A stretch of DNA of 52,704 nucleotides from Chthoniobacter sp. (GCA_028293645.1 JAQGOK010000001.1:1-52704); one strand, 5' to 3'. Counted from the stretch's first letter, positions 42,178-51,248 are shown. The notes: generated from the sequence alone by a model not told the origin. Numbers and translations are program-made.

Positions 42178-43485
42178 TTGTCGCTCCTCAACCCCACTGC
42201 ACTCTTGTCCGCCCCTCAGAAACTGCTCGTTGTCGATCTGGCCGCCCTCGGCTGGAATCTCGTTTCCCATCTGCCGGAGTTCCGGCCCGCCCAGGCTGTT
42301 TTCCCGGCCATCACCTGCACCGCGCAGGCGAGTTTTCGGACGGCGAGCACGCCGCAGGAGCATGGGCTGGTCGCGAACGGTCTGTTTTTCAAAGACCTCA
42401 CGAAGGTCCTCTTCTGGGAGCAAAGTGCCACGCTCGTACAGGGGCCGCGCATCTGGGAAGCATTCCGCGCCAAAGGTCACACCGTCGGCCTCATGTTTTG
42501 GCAACAGAGCATGGGTGAAGCAGTGGATCTCGTGGTCACACCGGCACCGATCCACAAGCACAGCGGCGGGATGATCCAGGCGTGTTACACGCAACCCGCG
42601 TCGCTGGAGGCGCGCCTGAATGAAGCGATCGGGCGTCCTTTCAATCTGATGAATTACTGGGGCCCACTCGCGAACCACAAGTCCAGCGACTGGGTGGTCG
42701 AGGCGATCGCGGCGGTGATGCAGATGCGCGATACCGCGCCCGATTTGCTGCTCACTTATATTCCCCACCTCGATTACGACCTGCAGCGTTATGGGCCGGA
42801 GAGCCCGCAGGCGAAGAAGGCACTGGATGTCACGCTTGGCTATCTTTCGCGGCTGAAATCTGTCTGCGCGGAATGCGGCTACGATTACATCTTTGTCGGC
42901 GACTACGCGATCGAAGGGGTGAAGAGAGGCGCGGTGTTCCCGAACCGGGCATTGCGTGAGGCCGGTCTCTTTTCCGTGCGAGACATTCGGGACATGGCTT
43001 ACACCGACTTCTTCACCAGCCGCGCCTTTGCGGTAGTCGATCATCAGATCGCGAACGTTTACTGCAAGGATGCCGCGGCGACCGAAAGTGCGCGCGCGGT
43101 TCTGGAGAAAGTCGAAGGGGTGGCCGAGGTGCTCGATCGCGAGCAGCAGAGCGTTCGTGGGGTGGCGCATCCGCGCGGCGGAGATCTGGTGATCGTCGCA
43201 GAGAACGGCGCGTGGTTCGCCTACCCATGGTTCGAGAAGAAGGAAGCACCGGATTACGCCGGCCATGTGGATATCCATAACAAGCCCGGCTACGATCCGT
43301 GCGAGCTGTTCTTCGGATGGCCGCCTGGGACGGTGAGCTTCGATACGAAGAAGATCCGCGGCTCCCATGGAAATACCGGCCCGGGCTTTGAGATCGCCTG
43401 GACCTCGTCGCTGCCGCTCGATCCCGCGCCGAAGACTTTCCTCGACCTGGCGCGAGCCACGGAAGCGTGGATGAACGCACGATGA
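42178..43485 (+). CDS. eboF: EboF-like alkaline phosphatase/pyrophosphatase-fold protein
   Basis: About 435 residues starting at TTG 42178 (no ATG in frame upstream of the conserved part; another TTG is at 42205). Type I phosphodiesterase/nucleotide pyrophosphatase fold: LVVDLAALGWNLVSHLP at the start in place of the metal-binding GLDG, VFPAITCTAQASFRTASTPQEHGLVANG with the catalytic T, YIPHLDYDLQRYGPES and IFVGDYAIEGVKRGAVFPNR, and the HGNTGPGFEIAW end. In the ebo cluster this protein is EboF. Metal ligands partly differ from active phosphatases, so activity is uncertain. It overlaps eboD (ATGA). Confidence 0.8.
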   Translation: MSLLNPTALLSAPQKLLVVDLAALGWNLVSHLPEFRPAQAVFPAITCTAQASFRTASTPQEHGLVANGLFFKDLTKVLFWEQSATLVQGPRIWEAFRAKGHTVGLMFWQQSMGEAVDLVVTPAPIHKHSGGMIQACYTQPASLEARLNEAIGRPFNLMNYWGPLANHKSSDWVVEAIAAVMQMRDTAPDLLLTYIPHLDYDLQRYGPESPQAKKALDVTLGYLSRLKSVCAECGYDYIFVGDYAIEGVKRGAVFPNRALREAGLFSVRDIRDMAYTDFFTSRAFAVVDHQIANVYCKDAAATESARAVLEKVEGVAEVLDREQQSVRGVAHPRGGDLVIVAENGAWFAYPWFEKKEAPDYAGHVDIHNKPGYDPCELFFGWPPGTVSFDTKKIRGSHGNTGPGFEIAWTSSLPLDPAPKTFLDLARATEAWMNAR

Positions 43486-44654
43486 GCGGCGATACCGTAC
43501 GTCAGCGGATCACCGTCTCCTGGGAATTCCCGGTCGTTTTCACCCGCAATCTTTTCTCACCGGCGAACCTGGTGCTGGCGGAAACGCTGGATCGCCTTGG
43601 GGAGAACCGCCGCCATCGCGCGATTGTTTTCATCGATGCGCAGGTGCTCGCAGCGCATCCCCAATTACCCGCAAAAGTGCAGGCTTACTTTGCTGCGCAC
43701 GGTGAGCGCATCGAGATGCTCGCGGAGCCGCAGATCGCGCCGGGCGGTGAGCCGGCGAAGAACGATTTTGCGCTCGTCGAAGGCTTCATGCGGCTGCTGC
43801 TGGACCGGCATTTGGATCGGCAATCGTTTGTGCTGATCATCGGCGGAGGCGCCGTGCTCGATTCGGTCGGACTCGCGGCCGCACTCGTGCATCGCGGAGT
43901 CCGGCAGGTCCGCATTCCGACCACGGTGCTTGGCCAGAACGATGCCGGCGTAGGCGTGAAGAACGGGGTCAACTTCGTCGGCGGCAAAAATGCAATCGGC
44001 ACGTTCGCCCCGCCGTTTGCCGTATTAAACGACTTCGATTTTTTGCTGACGCTTTCCGATCGCGACTGGCTCTGCGGAGTTGCGGAAGCCTTCAAAGTCT
44101 CAATCATTCGCGACCGCCCTTTCTTCGACGAACTGCTCGCGAACGCCTCGCTTTATCCCCAGCGCGACTTCGCGGCGATGCAGCATTTGGTGCGGCGCTG
44201 CGCCGAGATCCACCTCGATCACATCCGCGAGAATGGCGATCCCTTCGAGTTCGGCCGCGCGCGGCCGCTCGATTTCGGCCATTGGTCAGCGCACAAGCTG
44301 GAGCTGCTTTCCGGCTTTCGTATTTCGCATGGCGAAGCCGTGGCCACCGGTGTGCTGCTCGATTCGTTTTACGCTGCGAAGCAAGGCTGGCTCAGCTCGG
44401 GCGAGCTGGCGCTGATTTGCGAAGGGTTTTCCGAGAGCGGCTTTCGGCTGTGGTTTGCGGAACTCGATGCGCAGGATGCGGAAGGGCAGCGGGCGATCTT
44501 CGGCGGACTGCGAGACTTTCAGGAACACCTCGGCGGCGAGTTGACCGTGACCTTCCCAAATGGGCTCGGTGCGCGGCAGGAGGTGCACGAGATCGACCTT
44601 GCGCTGATGGAAGGCGCAATTGAGGAACTACGCACGTTTTCCAGCGCCCGATGA
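43482..44654 (+). CDS. eboD: EboD-like sugar phosphate cyclase (3-dehydroquinate synthase-related)
   Basis: 390 residues from ATG 43482, which overlaps the eboF stop (ATGA); a GTG at 43467 would add five residues. DHQS-fold: NAD loop IIGGGAVLDSVGLAAAL, IPTTVLGQNDAGVGVKNGVNFVGGKNAIGTF, then E202, H267 (FGHWSAHKLE) and H283 (ISHGEAVATG) as zinc ligands. The segment AGVGVKNGVN differs from the DHQS form (SSVGGKTGIN), so it is not an ordinary AroB but an EboD-type cyclase. Substrate and product unknown; the shikimate pathway should have its own AroB elsewhere. Part of the eboF-eboD-eboE triad. Confidence 0.85.
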   Translation: MSGDTVRQRITVSWEFPVVFTRNLFSPANLVLAETLDRLGENRRHRAIVFIDAQVLAAHPQLPAKVQAYFAAHGERIEMLAEPQIAPGGEPAKNDFALVEGFMRLLLDRHLDRQSFVLIIGGGAVLDSVGLAAALVHRGVRQVRIPTTVLGQNDAGVGVKNGVNFVGGKNAIGTFAPPFAVLNDFDFLLTLSDRDWLCGVAEAFKVSIIRDRPFFDELLANASLYPQRDFAAMQHLVRRCAEIHLDHIRENGDPFEFGRARPLDFGHWSAHKLELLSGFRISHGEAVATGVLLDSFYAAKQGWLSSGELALICEGFSESGFRLWFAELDAQDAEGQRAIFGGLRDFQEHLGGELTVTFPNGLGARQEVHEIDLALMEGAIEELRTFSSAR

Positions 44655-45847
44655 TTCTCCAGCACGCTCCACCGCTCCATCTCACGTATTGCCTGAACAT
44701 TCATCCCGGGGAGAGTTGGGCAGAGAACTTTGCCGCGATTCGGGAGAAAGCACTGGCGGTCAAACAACGTGTGGCGCCGGAACAATGGTTCGGCCTTGGG
44801 CTGCGCATCGCGCAACAGGCAGCCAGCGAACTCAGTGCCAGCGCCGATCTCCGGGCGGAGGCGCTCGACTTCTTCAACGCCAATCAGCTCTACCCCTTTT
44901 CGATCAACGGATTTCCCTACGGTCGTTTCCATGCCGGTCCGGTGAAGGAGAACGTTTACGCGCCCGACTGGCGCACCACGGAACGATTGGAATACACGCT
45001 GCAGCTTGCAGATATCCTCGCTGGCTGGCTGCCGGACCAGGTGGATGGCAGCATCAGCACGGTCCCCTGCTCCTTCAAGCCGTGGATCGAAACGGAAGAC
45101 GATCGCCGGGCGATCGTGCATAACCTTGCGGCAGTCGTCGCGTATCTCTCCGCCCTCGCCGACGACACGGGCAAGGAGCTGCATCTCGGTCTGGAGCCTG
45201 AGCCGGACTGTTACCTTGAGACCACGGAGGAAACGATTCGCTTCTTCAAAGACGTGCTGCTCCGCGATGGCGTAGGCGAAGTGGATCGCATGCTTGGCTG
45301 CGGCGCGGAGAAGGCCGAAGCACTCATCCAGCGGCACCTCGGGGTCTGCTTCGATACCTGCCACGTCGCGATGCAGTTCGAAGACGTTGTCGAGTCGTTG
45401 CGGGCTTATCGTGCGGCCGGCATTCGCATTTCCAAGGTCCAGCTTAGCGCCGCGTTGCGGGCGCAGACTTCACCTGCCGGCTGGGACATGCTCAAGCCGT
45501 TCGTTGAGCCCGTTTATTTGCACCAGGTCAAAGCGCGGAGCGCAGAAGGAAAGCGCTACGCCTGGTATGATCTGCCCGACGCGCTTGCCGAGCTGCCTGA
45601 CTTCCCTGACGTGGAGGAACTCAACGTGCATTTCCACGTGCCGCTCTTCTTCAATATGGACGGCGCTCTCCAGACTACCTCGAACGCGCTGACGCCCGAT
45701 TTTTTCCACGAGGTGCGCTGCGGCGCGACCGCGCACCTCGAAATCGAGACCTACACCTTCGATGTGATCCCGCCCGATCTGCATCCGGGTGACGTGGTGA
45801 AAAGCATCGCCCGCGAGTATTCGTGGACGCTGACTCAGTTGGGCTGA
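44651..45847 (+). CDS. eboE: EboE-like metabolite traffic protein (TIM barrel)
   Basis: 398 residues, start ATG overlapping the eboD stop (ATGA). Xylose isomerase-like TIM barrel: HLTYCLNIHPGESWAENF at the start, the INGFPYGRFHAGPVKENVYAPDW segment, HLGLEPEPDCYLETTEET (metal-binding acidic strand), CFDTCHVAMQFED (His/Asp strand) and VHFHVPLFFNMD, EIETYTFDVIP (late strands). EboE proteins are annotated as metabolite traffic proteins. Together with EboD and EboF it forms three coupled genes. No eboA, eboB or eboC occurs in the window. Last gene of the triad; it converges with the barrel-like secreted protein gene. Confidence 0.85.
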   Translation: MILQHAPPLHLTYCLNIHPGESWAENFAAIREKALAVKQRVAPEQWFGLGLRIAQQAASELSASADLRAEALDFFNANQLYPFSINGFPYGRFHAGPVKENVYAPDWRTTERLEYTLQLADILAGWLPDQVDGSISTVPCSFKPWIETEDDRRAIVHNLAAVVAYLSALADDTGKELHLGLEPEPDCYLETTEETIRFFKDVLLRDGVGEVDRMLGCGAEKAEALIQRHLGVCFDTCHVAMQFEDVVESLRAYRAAGIRISKVQLSAALRAQTSPAGWDMLKPFVEPVYLHQVKARSAEGKRYAWYDLPDALAELPDFPDVEELNVHFHVPLFFNMDGALQTTSNALTPDFFHEVRCGATAHLEIETYTFDVIPPDLHPGDVVKSIAREYSWTLTQLG

Positions 45848-45878
45848 CTGAGCGAACGGGCCGGGTCGCCGTCGCGAG

Positions 45879-46886
45879 TCAGCGAACCGAAGTAGGCGAG
45901 ATCGTGTTCAACAACACGACCGGCGCTTCGGCCTCCTGCTTACGCTGCACGAATGTGTTGTTTGCGCCGTGTGTCGCCCATGGGCCAGTCGGCACCTCTT
46001 CGAAGTCCACGAATCTCCAGTCGGTGACATCCGTGTCCTGCATGCCCAGATAGTCCCGCACCGCCGGCGAAACGTCGAGACCGGCACCTTTGTTCAAATT
46101 CGGTTTCGGCCGCTCCTCGCCGAAAACATACGCGGCGTGATCCGTGCGAAATGGTCCGCAGTCCTCCCATTGCGCATAAGCCACGCGCCCCTTGTGGTGG
46201 ACGGCCAGCCAACGACCCTTCAGGACCGTTCGCCCCGGCTTCGTGAAAGCCTCCTCGAACCAGGGGATCGCGGCAGCTGCTTCCGGTTTGTGTCCCTTGG
46301 AATTGATGTCGTTGTAGGGCAGTGCGATGTAGAAGGGATTCTGCTGCGGAACGAAGGCGACCGGCAGGAAGTTCGCGCGCTGCTTCCGATCGGGCGTATC
46401 CAGCCCCCCGTAGTTCGAGGCCCAGTTCTGGTCCCATGAGCTCGCCACATTTGCGACGGGGTTGTTCTGGCCCGCGGCTTCACCGACCCAAAAGGTGGTG
46501 GTGACGATTCCCCGCTTCCACGGATACTTTACCTGTTGCGGCGTTCCCGGCGGCGGTTGGGAGGTGACTAGCGGGGCGGCAAGGCTGCCCAGTGGAGCCG
46601 TGATGGCGGATTCCAGCGGCAGTTTGCGGGGTGAAGATGGAAGCGAAGCCAGCGTCGGAGGGTTCAATGCAGCTGCGAGTTTGGGCGCGCTGGAAGAACT
46701 CCTTCCCGAGGGTGGCTCGGCCCCCGAAGCGACCGCGGCTTGGGAAGAGGATTGTCTGCCGCGCTCCACCGACGGCCGCAGTTTTTTCGCATCCTTGGCT
46801 CCCGAAGCCAAAACACTGGGGCCGAATGCCGCTAGCGACGTCGCTAAAACGGCGACGCTGTGATACAGGCGACGGCGACGCTTCAT
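45879..46886 (-). CDS. Secreted protein, possible double-psi beta-barrel domain
   Basis: 335 residues from ATG 46886; a longer frame to 47168 overlaps the divergent VWA gene. Signal peptide (basic MKRRRRLYHS, hydrophobic VAVLATSLAAFG). Residues ~40-115 are Ser/Pro/Ala-rich linker. The C-terminal domain (~117-315) contains GRVAYAQWEDCGPF... and AGLDVSPAVRDYLGM, spaced like the GPF and DLS-A-x-LG elements of RlpA-type double-psi beta-barrels; an EXP/lytic-transglycosylase-like role is inference. There is no confirmed catalytic Asp. Unknown family name. Confidence 0.7.
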   Translation of the reverse strand: MKRRRRLYHSVAVLATSLAAFGPSVLASGAKDAKKLRPSVERGRQSSSQAAVASGAEPPSGRSSSSAPKLAAALNPPTLASLPSSPRKLPLESAITAPLGSLAAPLVTSQPPPGTPQQVKYPWKRGIVTTTFWVGEAAGQNNPVANVASSWDQNWASNYGGLDTPDRKQRANFLPVAFVPQQNPFYIALPYNDINSKGHKPEAAAAIPWFEEAFTKPGRTVLKGRWLAVHHKGRVAYAQWEDCGPFRTDHAAYVFGEERPKPNLNKGAGLDVSPAVRDYLGMQDTDVTDWRFVDFEEVPTGPWATHGANNTFVQRKQEAEAPVVLLNTISPTSVR

Positions 46887-47101
46887 AACCCCATATCGTG
46901 GGCTCCCGGTGCTTTCGGATGCCTCTTCACCGGTCGGCAACCTGGCCCGGACAAGGCAATGCGCTCGCCTGCCAGGCCCGCCGCCACTCCGACTTGGGAT
47001 CAAATCGAGGCGCTGCAGGCTCCGGACACGCTGACGTTTCTTTGACAAAAGCCGGACGCCGCTCTGACACACCCGGCCCAGTGCCGCGGTAGCGTCGTGA
47101 C

Positions 47102-48424
47102 ATGAAAACACTCCATCTCCTGCTGCTGGCTGGCGCGTTCGCCCAAGCGGCGGTTGCTTCACCCGCACCGGACGTCACTCTGCGGGTCACACCGGACCGC
47201 GACTACGTCTATTCCGGCGGACCTCGTGAAGTCATCGTCCAGATCGAAGTCGAAGCGCGAAGACCCGACCTGGGAAAGCGCGTTCCGATGAATCTCGCGG
47301 TCGTGCTCGACCGCAGCGGCTCCATGCAAGGCGCGAAGATCGAAAAAGCGCGGCAGGCGGCCAACGTCGCGCTCGATCAACTCGGGGATGACGACGTCTT
47401 CTCGCTGGTGATCTACGATAACGAGACCCAGGTGCTCATCGCTCCGCAGCGCGTGGGGGACTCCCGCCATCGTGACGAGCTGAAGGCGAAGATTGATCGC
47501 ATCCGTCCGGGTGGCGGCACGGCGCTGCACGCCGGAGTTGTGCTCGGTTCAAATCAGGTGCGGCACGCCTTTGAGAAGGAACGCGTCAACCGGGTGATCC
47601 TGCTTTCCGACGGGCTTGCGAACGTCGGCCCAAGCCGCACTGCGGATCTGGCGTCGCTCGGCCGCGAATTGCGCGAGGACGGGATCGCGGTGAGCACGAT
47701 TGGGCTCGGTGATGATTACAACGAGGATCTCATGACCGCGTTGGCTGAAGCCAGCAGCGCCAACTATTACTATGTGAAGGACGCGGAGAAATTGCCCGGC
47801 ATCTTCTCCGAAGAAATCGGTGTCGCGCGCTCCTTACTCGCTCGCAGCGTCACCATCCGGATCAACGTGCCAGCCGGCGTGCGGCTGAAAGAGATCATCG
47901 GCCGCCCCGAGATCGAGTGCCGCGATCGCTCGGCGGAGATCGAGCTGCCTGAGCTATTCGGTTCGGAGAAGCGGCGGTTTCTAGCCCGGTGCGTGGCGGA
48001 CGCGGAAGGGCCGGTGTCGTTGGAAGCAAACGTGGAGCTGAACTATGAGAACGCCGAAGGCAGCCGAGCGGCGGCGCAGAACTCAGCGGCAAAAGTCGCG
48101 TTCACCACCGACCAAAAGAAAGCCGATGACAGCGTCCGGCTTGAGGTGCGGCGTGAAGCGGGCGTGCTCTACAACTGGATGGCGAAGGAGCAGGCGGTGA
48201 AGCTCGCCGACCAGGGCAAACCACAGGAAGCCGCCGCTTTGTTACGCCAGCAGATCGAGGCGAATGCGATGGCGCCGGCCGCCGCTCAACTCCCGAGATT
48301 GGCGGAGGAAAACAAGAGGCTGGAAGAGGCCGCGTCCGAGATTTCCGTGGGTGGACAGCTCGGCAAATCCAGCCGGAAATCGATCCAGTTTGAAAACTAT
48401 CAGGACAAATACCAGAAGCGCTAA
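47102..48424 (+). CDS. Von Willebrand factor type A domain protein
   Basis: 440 residues, signal peptide (KTLHLLLLAGAFAQAAVAS). The VWA domain (~62-225) has the complete metal-ion site: D70-R-S72-G-S74 (VVLDRSGSMQ), T in GGGTALHAG and D in LLSDGLANVG. Then a beta-rich region and a long helical tail with Glu/Ala/Gln (residues ~350-440). Extracytoplasmic; binds a protein or surface ligand via metal. It precedes the sensor kinase by 119 bp, same strand. Confidence 0.9.
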   Translation: MKTLHLLLLAGAFAQAAVASPAPDVTLRVTPDRDYVYSGGPREVIVQIEVEARRPDLGKRVPMNLAVVLDRSGSMQGAKIEKARQAANVALDQLGDDDVFSLVIYDNETQVLIAPQRVGDSRHRDELKAKIDRIRPGGGTALHAGVVLGSNQVRHAFEKERVNRVILLSDGLANVGPSRTADLASLGRELREDGIAVSTIGLGDDYNEDLMTALAEASSANYYYVKDAEKLPGIFSEEIGVARSLLARSVTIRINVPAGVRLKEIIGRPEIECRDRSAEIELPELFGSEKRRFLARCVADAEGPVSLEANVELNYENAEGSRAAAQNSAAKVAFTTDQKKADDSVRLEVRREAGVLYNWMAKEQAVKLADQGKPQEAAALLRQQIEANAMAPAAAQLPRLAEENKRLEEAASEISVGGQLGKSSRKSIQFENYQDKYQKR

Positions 48425-48543
48425 CAGCACGAGGCAGCTCGGGATGAAGCGGTGCCTGGCGCCGCCCGATTCTCGCTGGTGCAGCCTCAGCCGCGAGGGC
48501 ACCGCTTCCGGTTGGCCAGTCGTGCTAGTCTCTCAACGTTCCT

Positions 48544-50559
48544 TTGAAGAAGAGCATCTGCATCTTTGTCCTGGCAGTCCTTTTGCCGAGCGTTGTGCTC
48601 GGTTGGCTCGCGCTGCGTAGCGCCGAAGAACAACAGATCATTCTCGAGCGCCGGACGGCCGAGCTTTACCAGAAGGAGACCGAGGCCGTAGCGAGCGCGG
48701 CCCGCACCTTGGTCGATGACGAGCGCCGCGCTTTCGCGGAAGCCGTCCGCCAGTTGCTGGCGAAGCAATCCCCGGCGCAACTCGCACGGGAGTTCACCGC
48801 GCGACTCGCCAGCCAATGGCCGCGCAAGGCCATCGGCTTCGCCCTCGGCAAAGACGGCAACTTGGTGTCGCCATCGGGCAACGCCGCCCGGAACGATGCG
48901 GAGCTGCAGAAGTTCCTGCTCAAAAACAGCGAGTTCCTCTGCAGCACCATTCCGGCGACCGTTTACTGGGTTTCGGCCGACGATCTGAACCGCCCGGAAG
49001 CGATGCGGAAAACCAAGGGCGGTTACGACAACAACGCTGGCCTCGCGCAGCAGCAGCAGATCCAGGCTCCACTGGCTGCGAGCGCGAAAGAAGCGCCGCA
49101 AAAGGATGCAACCCAGGGGCGCGCACAAAACGACTCCGCCGCGGCACCCCAGTCACTGCCACCTCCGGCTCCGGCCGCTGCCGCACAACTTGAGGAAAAG
49201 GCCTCTTCCACTCTTCGACAAAAGTTCGCCCCGCTCAAGGCGCCGCTCGAGAAGTCCAACGACAACTATCTGAGGAATGAGGCGCAGGTGCGCAATGTCA
49301 TGCCACAGCGGTTGAACGAGGAGAGCACGCGCGCGTTCTCCCAGCTCGTTCCGGCCACGGCTGATTTCAATGCGCTCACCTCCGATACCAGCGAGGGCGT
49401 GGTGACCCGTTACGTGCAGGACCGGCTCGACATCCTTTTCTGGCTCCGCCCGCCGGAAGCGCCGGAGATGATCTTCGGTTGTCTCATGAGCGCCGACGCG
49501 CTGAGCGACCTCTGGCCGAGCGCATTGCCGGTTGCCGATCCGAGCAGCAAACGCGGGAGCGCTCCCGAGTTCGTCCTCGCATTGCTGGATGATAAAACGA
49601 AGCCAGTCGCCACGTTTCCGGCGAGTGAAACAAACCGGGAATGGAAGCGCCCGTTCGTGGCCTCCGAGATCGGCGAAGCGTTGCCGCATTGGGAAGCCGC
49701 GCTCTACTTGCAGCGGCCGCAGCAGTTGCAGGAAAATGCCCGGAGCGTTCGACGCACCCTGACCTTCCTGATCGTTGCGGCGCTGGGGGTGATCGCGCTC
49801 GGCGGCTGGCTCGTCTTCGCGGATGCGCGCCGTCAGCTGGCGCTCGCGCAAAAGAAAACGGACTTCGTCTCCAACGTCTCGCATGAGTTAAAGACGCCGC
49901 TCACCTCCATCCGCATGTTTGCCGAGCTGATGCAGAACGGGAACGCCGCCGCCGGGAAGCATCCGCAATATCTGCGCATCATCATGGTTGAAGCGGAGCG
50001 ACTCACGCGCCTGATCAATAACGTGCTCGATTTCGCGCGGCTCGAACGCCGGCAGAAACGCTACGATCGCCACCCGCTCGATCTTTACGCGGTGCTCGAA
50101 CGCACTTGGGAAAACCACGAGCTGCATCTGCGCGAGAGCGGCTTCAACACACGCTGGCAGGCCGCACCGCCGCCGTATCCGGTGGTCGGCGACGAGGACG
50201 CGCTCGCGCAGATCGTGGTCAACCTGCTTTCCAACGCGGAGAAATATTGCGGCGAGCGCAAGGAGGTGGAGCTGCACAGTTTCGTCGAGGGCAATGACAT
50301 CTGCGTCAGTGTGCTCGACCGCGGGTCAGGAGTGCCCACGGGCGAAGAGCGGAAGATCTTCGAGCCGTTCTATCGCGCCCATGATTCCCTCTCCAGCGGC
50401 ATCCAGGGCTCGGGCCTTGGGCTGACGTTGGCGCAGCGACTCGCCGCCGAACACAGCGGCGAAATCAGCTATCAGCCGCGCGCCGGCGGCGGCAGCAACT
50501 TCACCCTGCGTCTGCCGTTGGTGCCAGTGGCTCAGGGCGGAGGCAGCTCCCTCTCATGA
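48544..50559 (+). CDS. Membrane sensor histidine kinase
   Basis: 671 residues from TTG 48544 (no ATG near the start). TM1 ~5-23 and TM2 ~405-425 flank a ~380-residue extracytoplasmic sensor. The sensor contains a low-complexity stretch (~168-217: AQQQQIQ.., PPPAPAAAAQ) and no named domain. Kinase core: HisKA with H447 in NVSHELKTPLTSIRM, N box (VVNLLSNAEKYC), G1 DRGSGVP, F box FEPFYRAHD, G2 GSGLGLTLAQRLA. It overlaps the response-regulator gene by 4 bp (ATGA), so they are a pair. The stimulus is unknown. Confidence 0.92.
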   Translation: MKKSICIFVLAVLLPSVVLGWLALRSAEEQQIILERRTAELYQKETEAVASAARTLVDDERRAFAEAVRQLLAKQSPAQLAREFTARLASQWPRKAIGFALGKDGNLVSPSGNAARNDAELQKFLLKNSEFLCSTIPATVYWVSADDLNRPEAMRKTKGGYDNNAGLAQQQQIQAPLAASAKEAPQKDATQGRAQNDSAAAPQSLPPPAPAAAAQLEEKASSTLRQKFAPLKAPLEKSNDNYLRNEAQVRNVMPQRLNEESTRAFSQLVPATADFNALTSDTSEGVVTRYVQDRLDILFWLRPPEAPEMIFGCLMSADALSDLWPSALPVADPSSKRGSAPEFVLALLDDKTKPVATFPASETNREWKRPFVASEIGEALPHWEAALYLQRPQQLQENARSVRRTLTFLIVAALGVIALGGWLVFADARRQLALAQKKTDFVSNVSHELKTPLTSIRMFAELMQNGNAAAGKHPQYLRIIMVEAERLTRLINNVLDFARLERRQKRYDRHPLDLYAVLERTWENHELHLRESGFNTRWQAAPPPYPVVGDEDALAQIVVNLLSNAEKYCGERKEVELHSFVEGNDICVSVLDRGSGVPTGEERKIFEPFYRAHDSLSSGIQGSGLGLTLAQRLAAEHSGEISYQPRAGGGSNFTLRLPLVPVAQGGGSSLS

Positions 50560-51248
50560 AAAAACATGTCCTGGTGGTCGAAGACGACGCGCACATTCGC
50601 CTCGGGCTTTGCGATGCATTGCGTGGTGAAGGTTATCAGGTCACCGATTGCCGCGACGGCGGCCAGGCCGGTGCGCTCTTCAAACAGAGCAAACCGGATC
50701 TCGTGATTCTCGACATCATGCTCCCGGGCAAAAGCGGCTACGATCTGTGCCGCGAAATCCGCGCCGGGAAAAGCCGGGTGCCCATCCTGATGCTTTCCGC
50801 GAAAGGACAGGAAATCGACAAGGTCGTTGGCCTGGAACTCGGCGCGGACGATTACGTCACGAAGCCGTTCAGCCTGCGCGAGCTGCTTGCCCGCGTACAT
50901 GCTCTGCTTCGGCGCGCTGAACCCGGTGGCGGTGCGCCCGACGTGCCGGCGGAGATCGCCTTCGGCAAAGTGCGGATCGATTGCAAAGCATTGCGGGGCA
51001 GGCGCGGCAAGGAGCCGTTCGAACTCACGCCGCGCGAGCTGCGCGTGCTTTGCGTGCTCTTTCGCGAACGCGGCAACGCGGTCTCGCGCGAGGTGATTCT
51101 GAACGAGGTTTGGGGCATCGAATACTACGGAACTACGCGGACGCTCGATCAGCTCATCGTGAAGCTGCGCCAGAAAGTCGAAGACGTCCCCGGCGAACCA
51201 CGGCACGTGCTCACAGTCCATACCCTGGGCTACCGCCTCGAAGGATAG
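50556..51248 (+). CDS. OmpR/PhoB-family response regulator
   Basis: 230 residues. Receiver (~3-118): acidic pair E9/D10, phospho-acceptor D53 (LVILDIMLPGKSG), T/S in MLSAKGQ, K in YVTKPFSLRELLA. Winged-helix output (~130-228): FELTPRELRVLCVLFRERGNAVSRE and EYYGTTRTLDQLIVKLRQKVED, ending in LTVHTLGYRLEG. It binds DNA when phosphorylated by the kinase gene that overlaps its start. Targets are probably nearby, for example the downstream C39-like or upstream VWA gene (inference). Confidence 0.95.
   Translation: MKKHVLVVEDDAHIRLGLCDALRGEGYQVTDCRDGGQAGALFKQSKPDLVILDIMLPGKSGYDLCREIRAGKSRVPILMLSAKGQEIDKVVGLELGADDYVTKPFSLRELLARVHALLRRAEPGGGAPDVPAEIAFGKVRIDCKALRGRRGKEPFELTPRELRVLCVLFRERGNAVSREVILNEVWGIEYYGTTRTLDQLIVKLRQKVEDVPGEPRHVLTVHTLGYRLEG

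Noticed and set aside
47042-47069. TTGACA promoter before the VWA gene
   Set aside because: TTGACA is present at 47042-47047, but the hexamer 17 bp later is TGACAC, a poor -10, so the promoter is not called.
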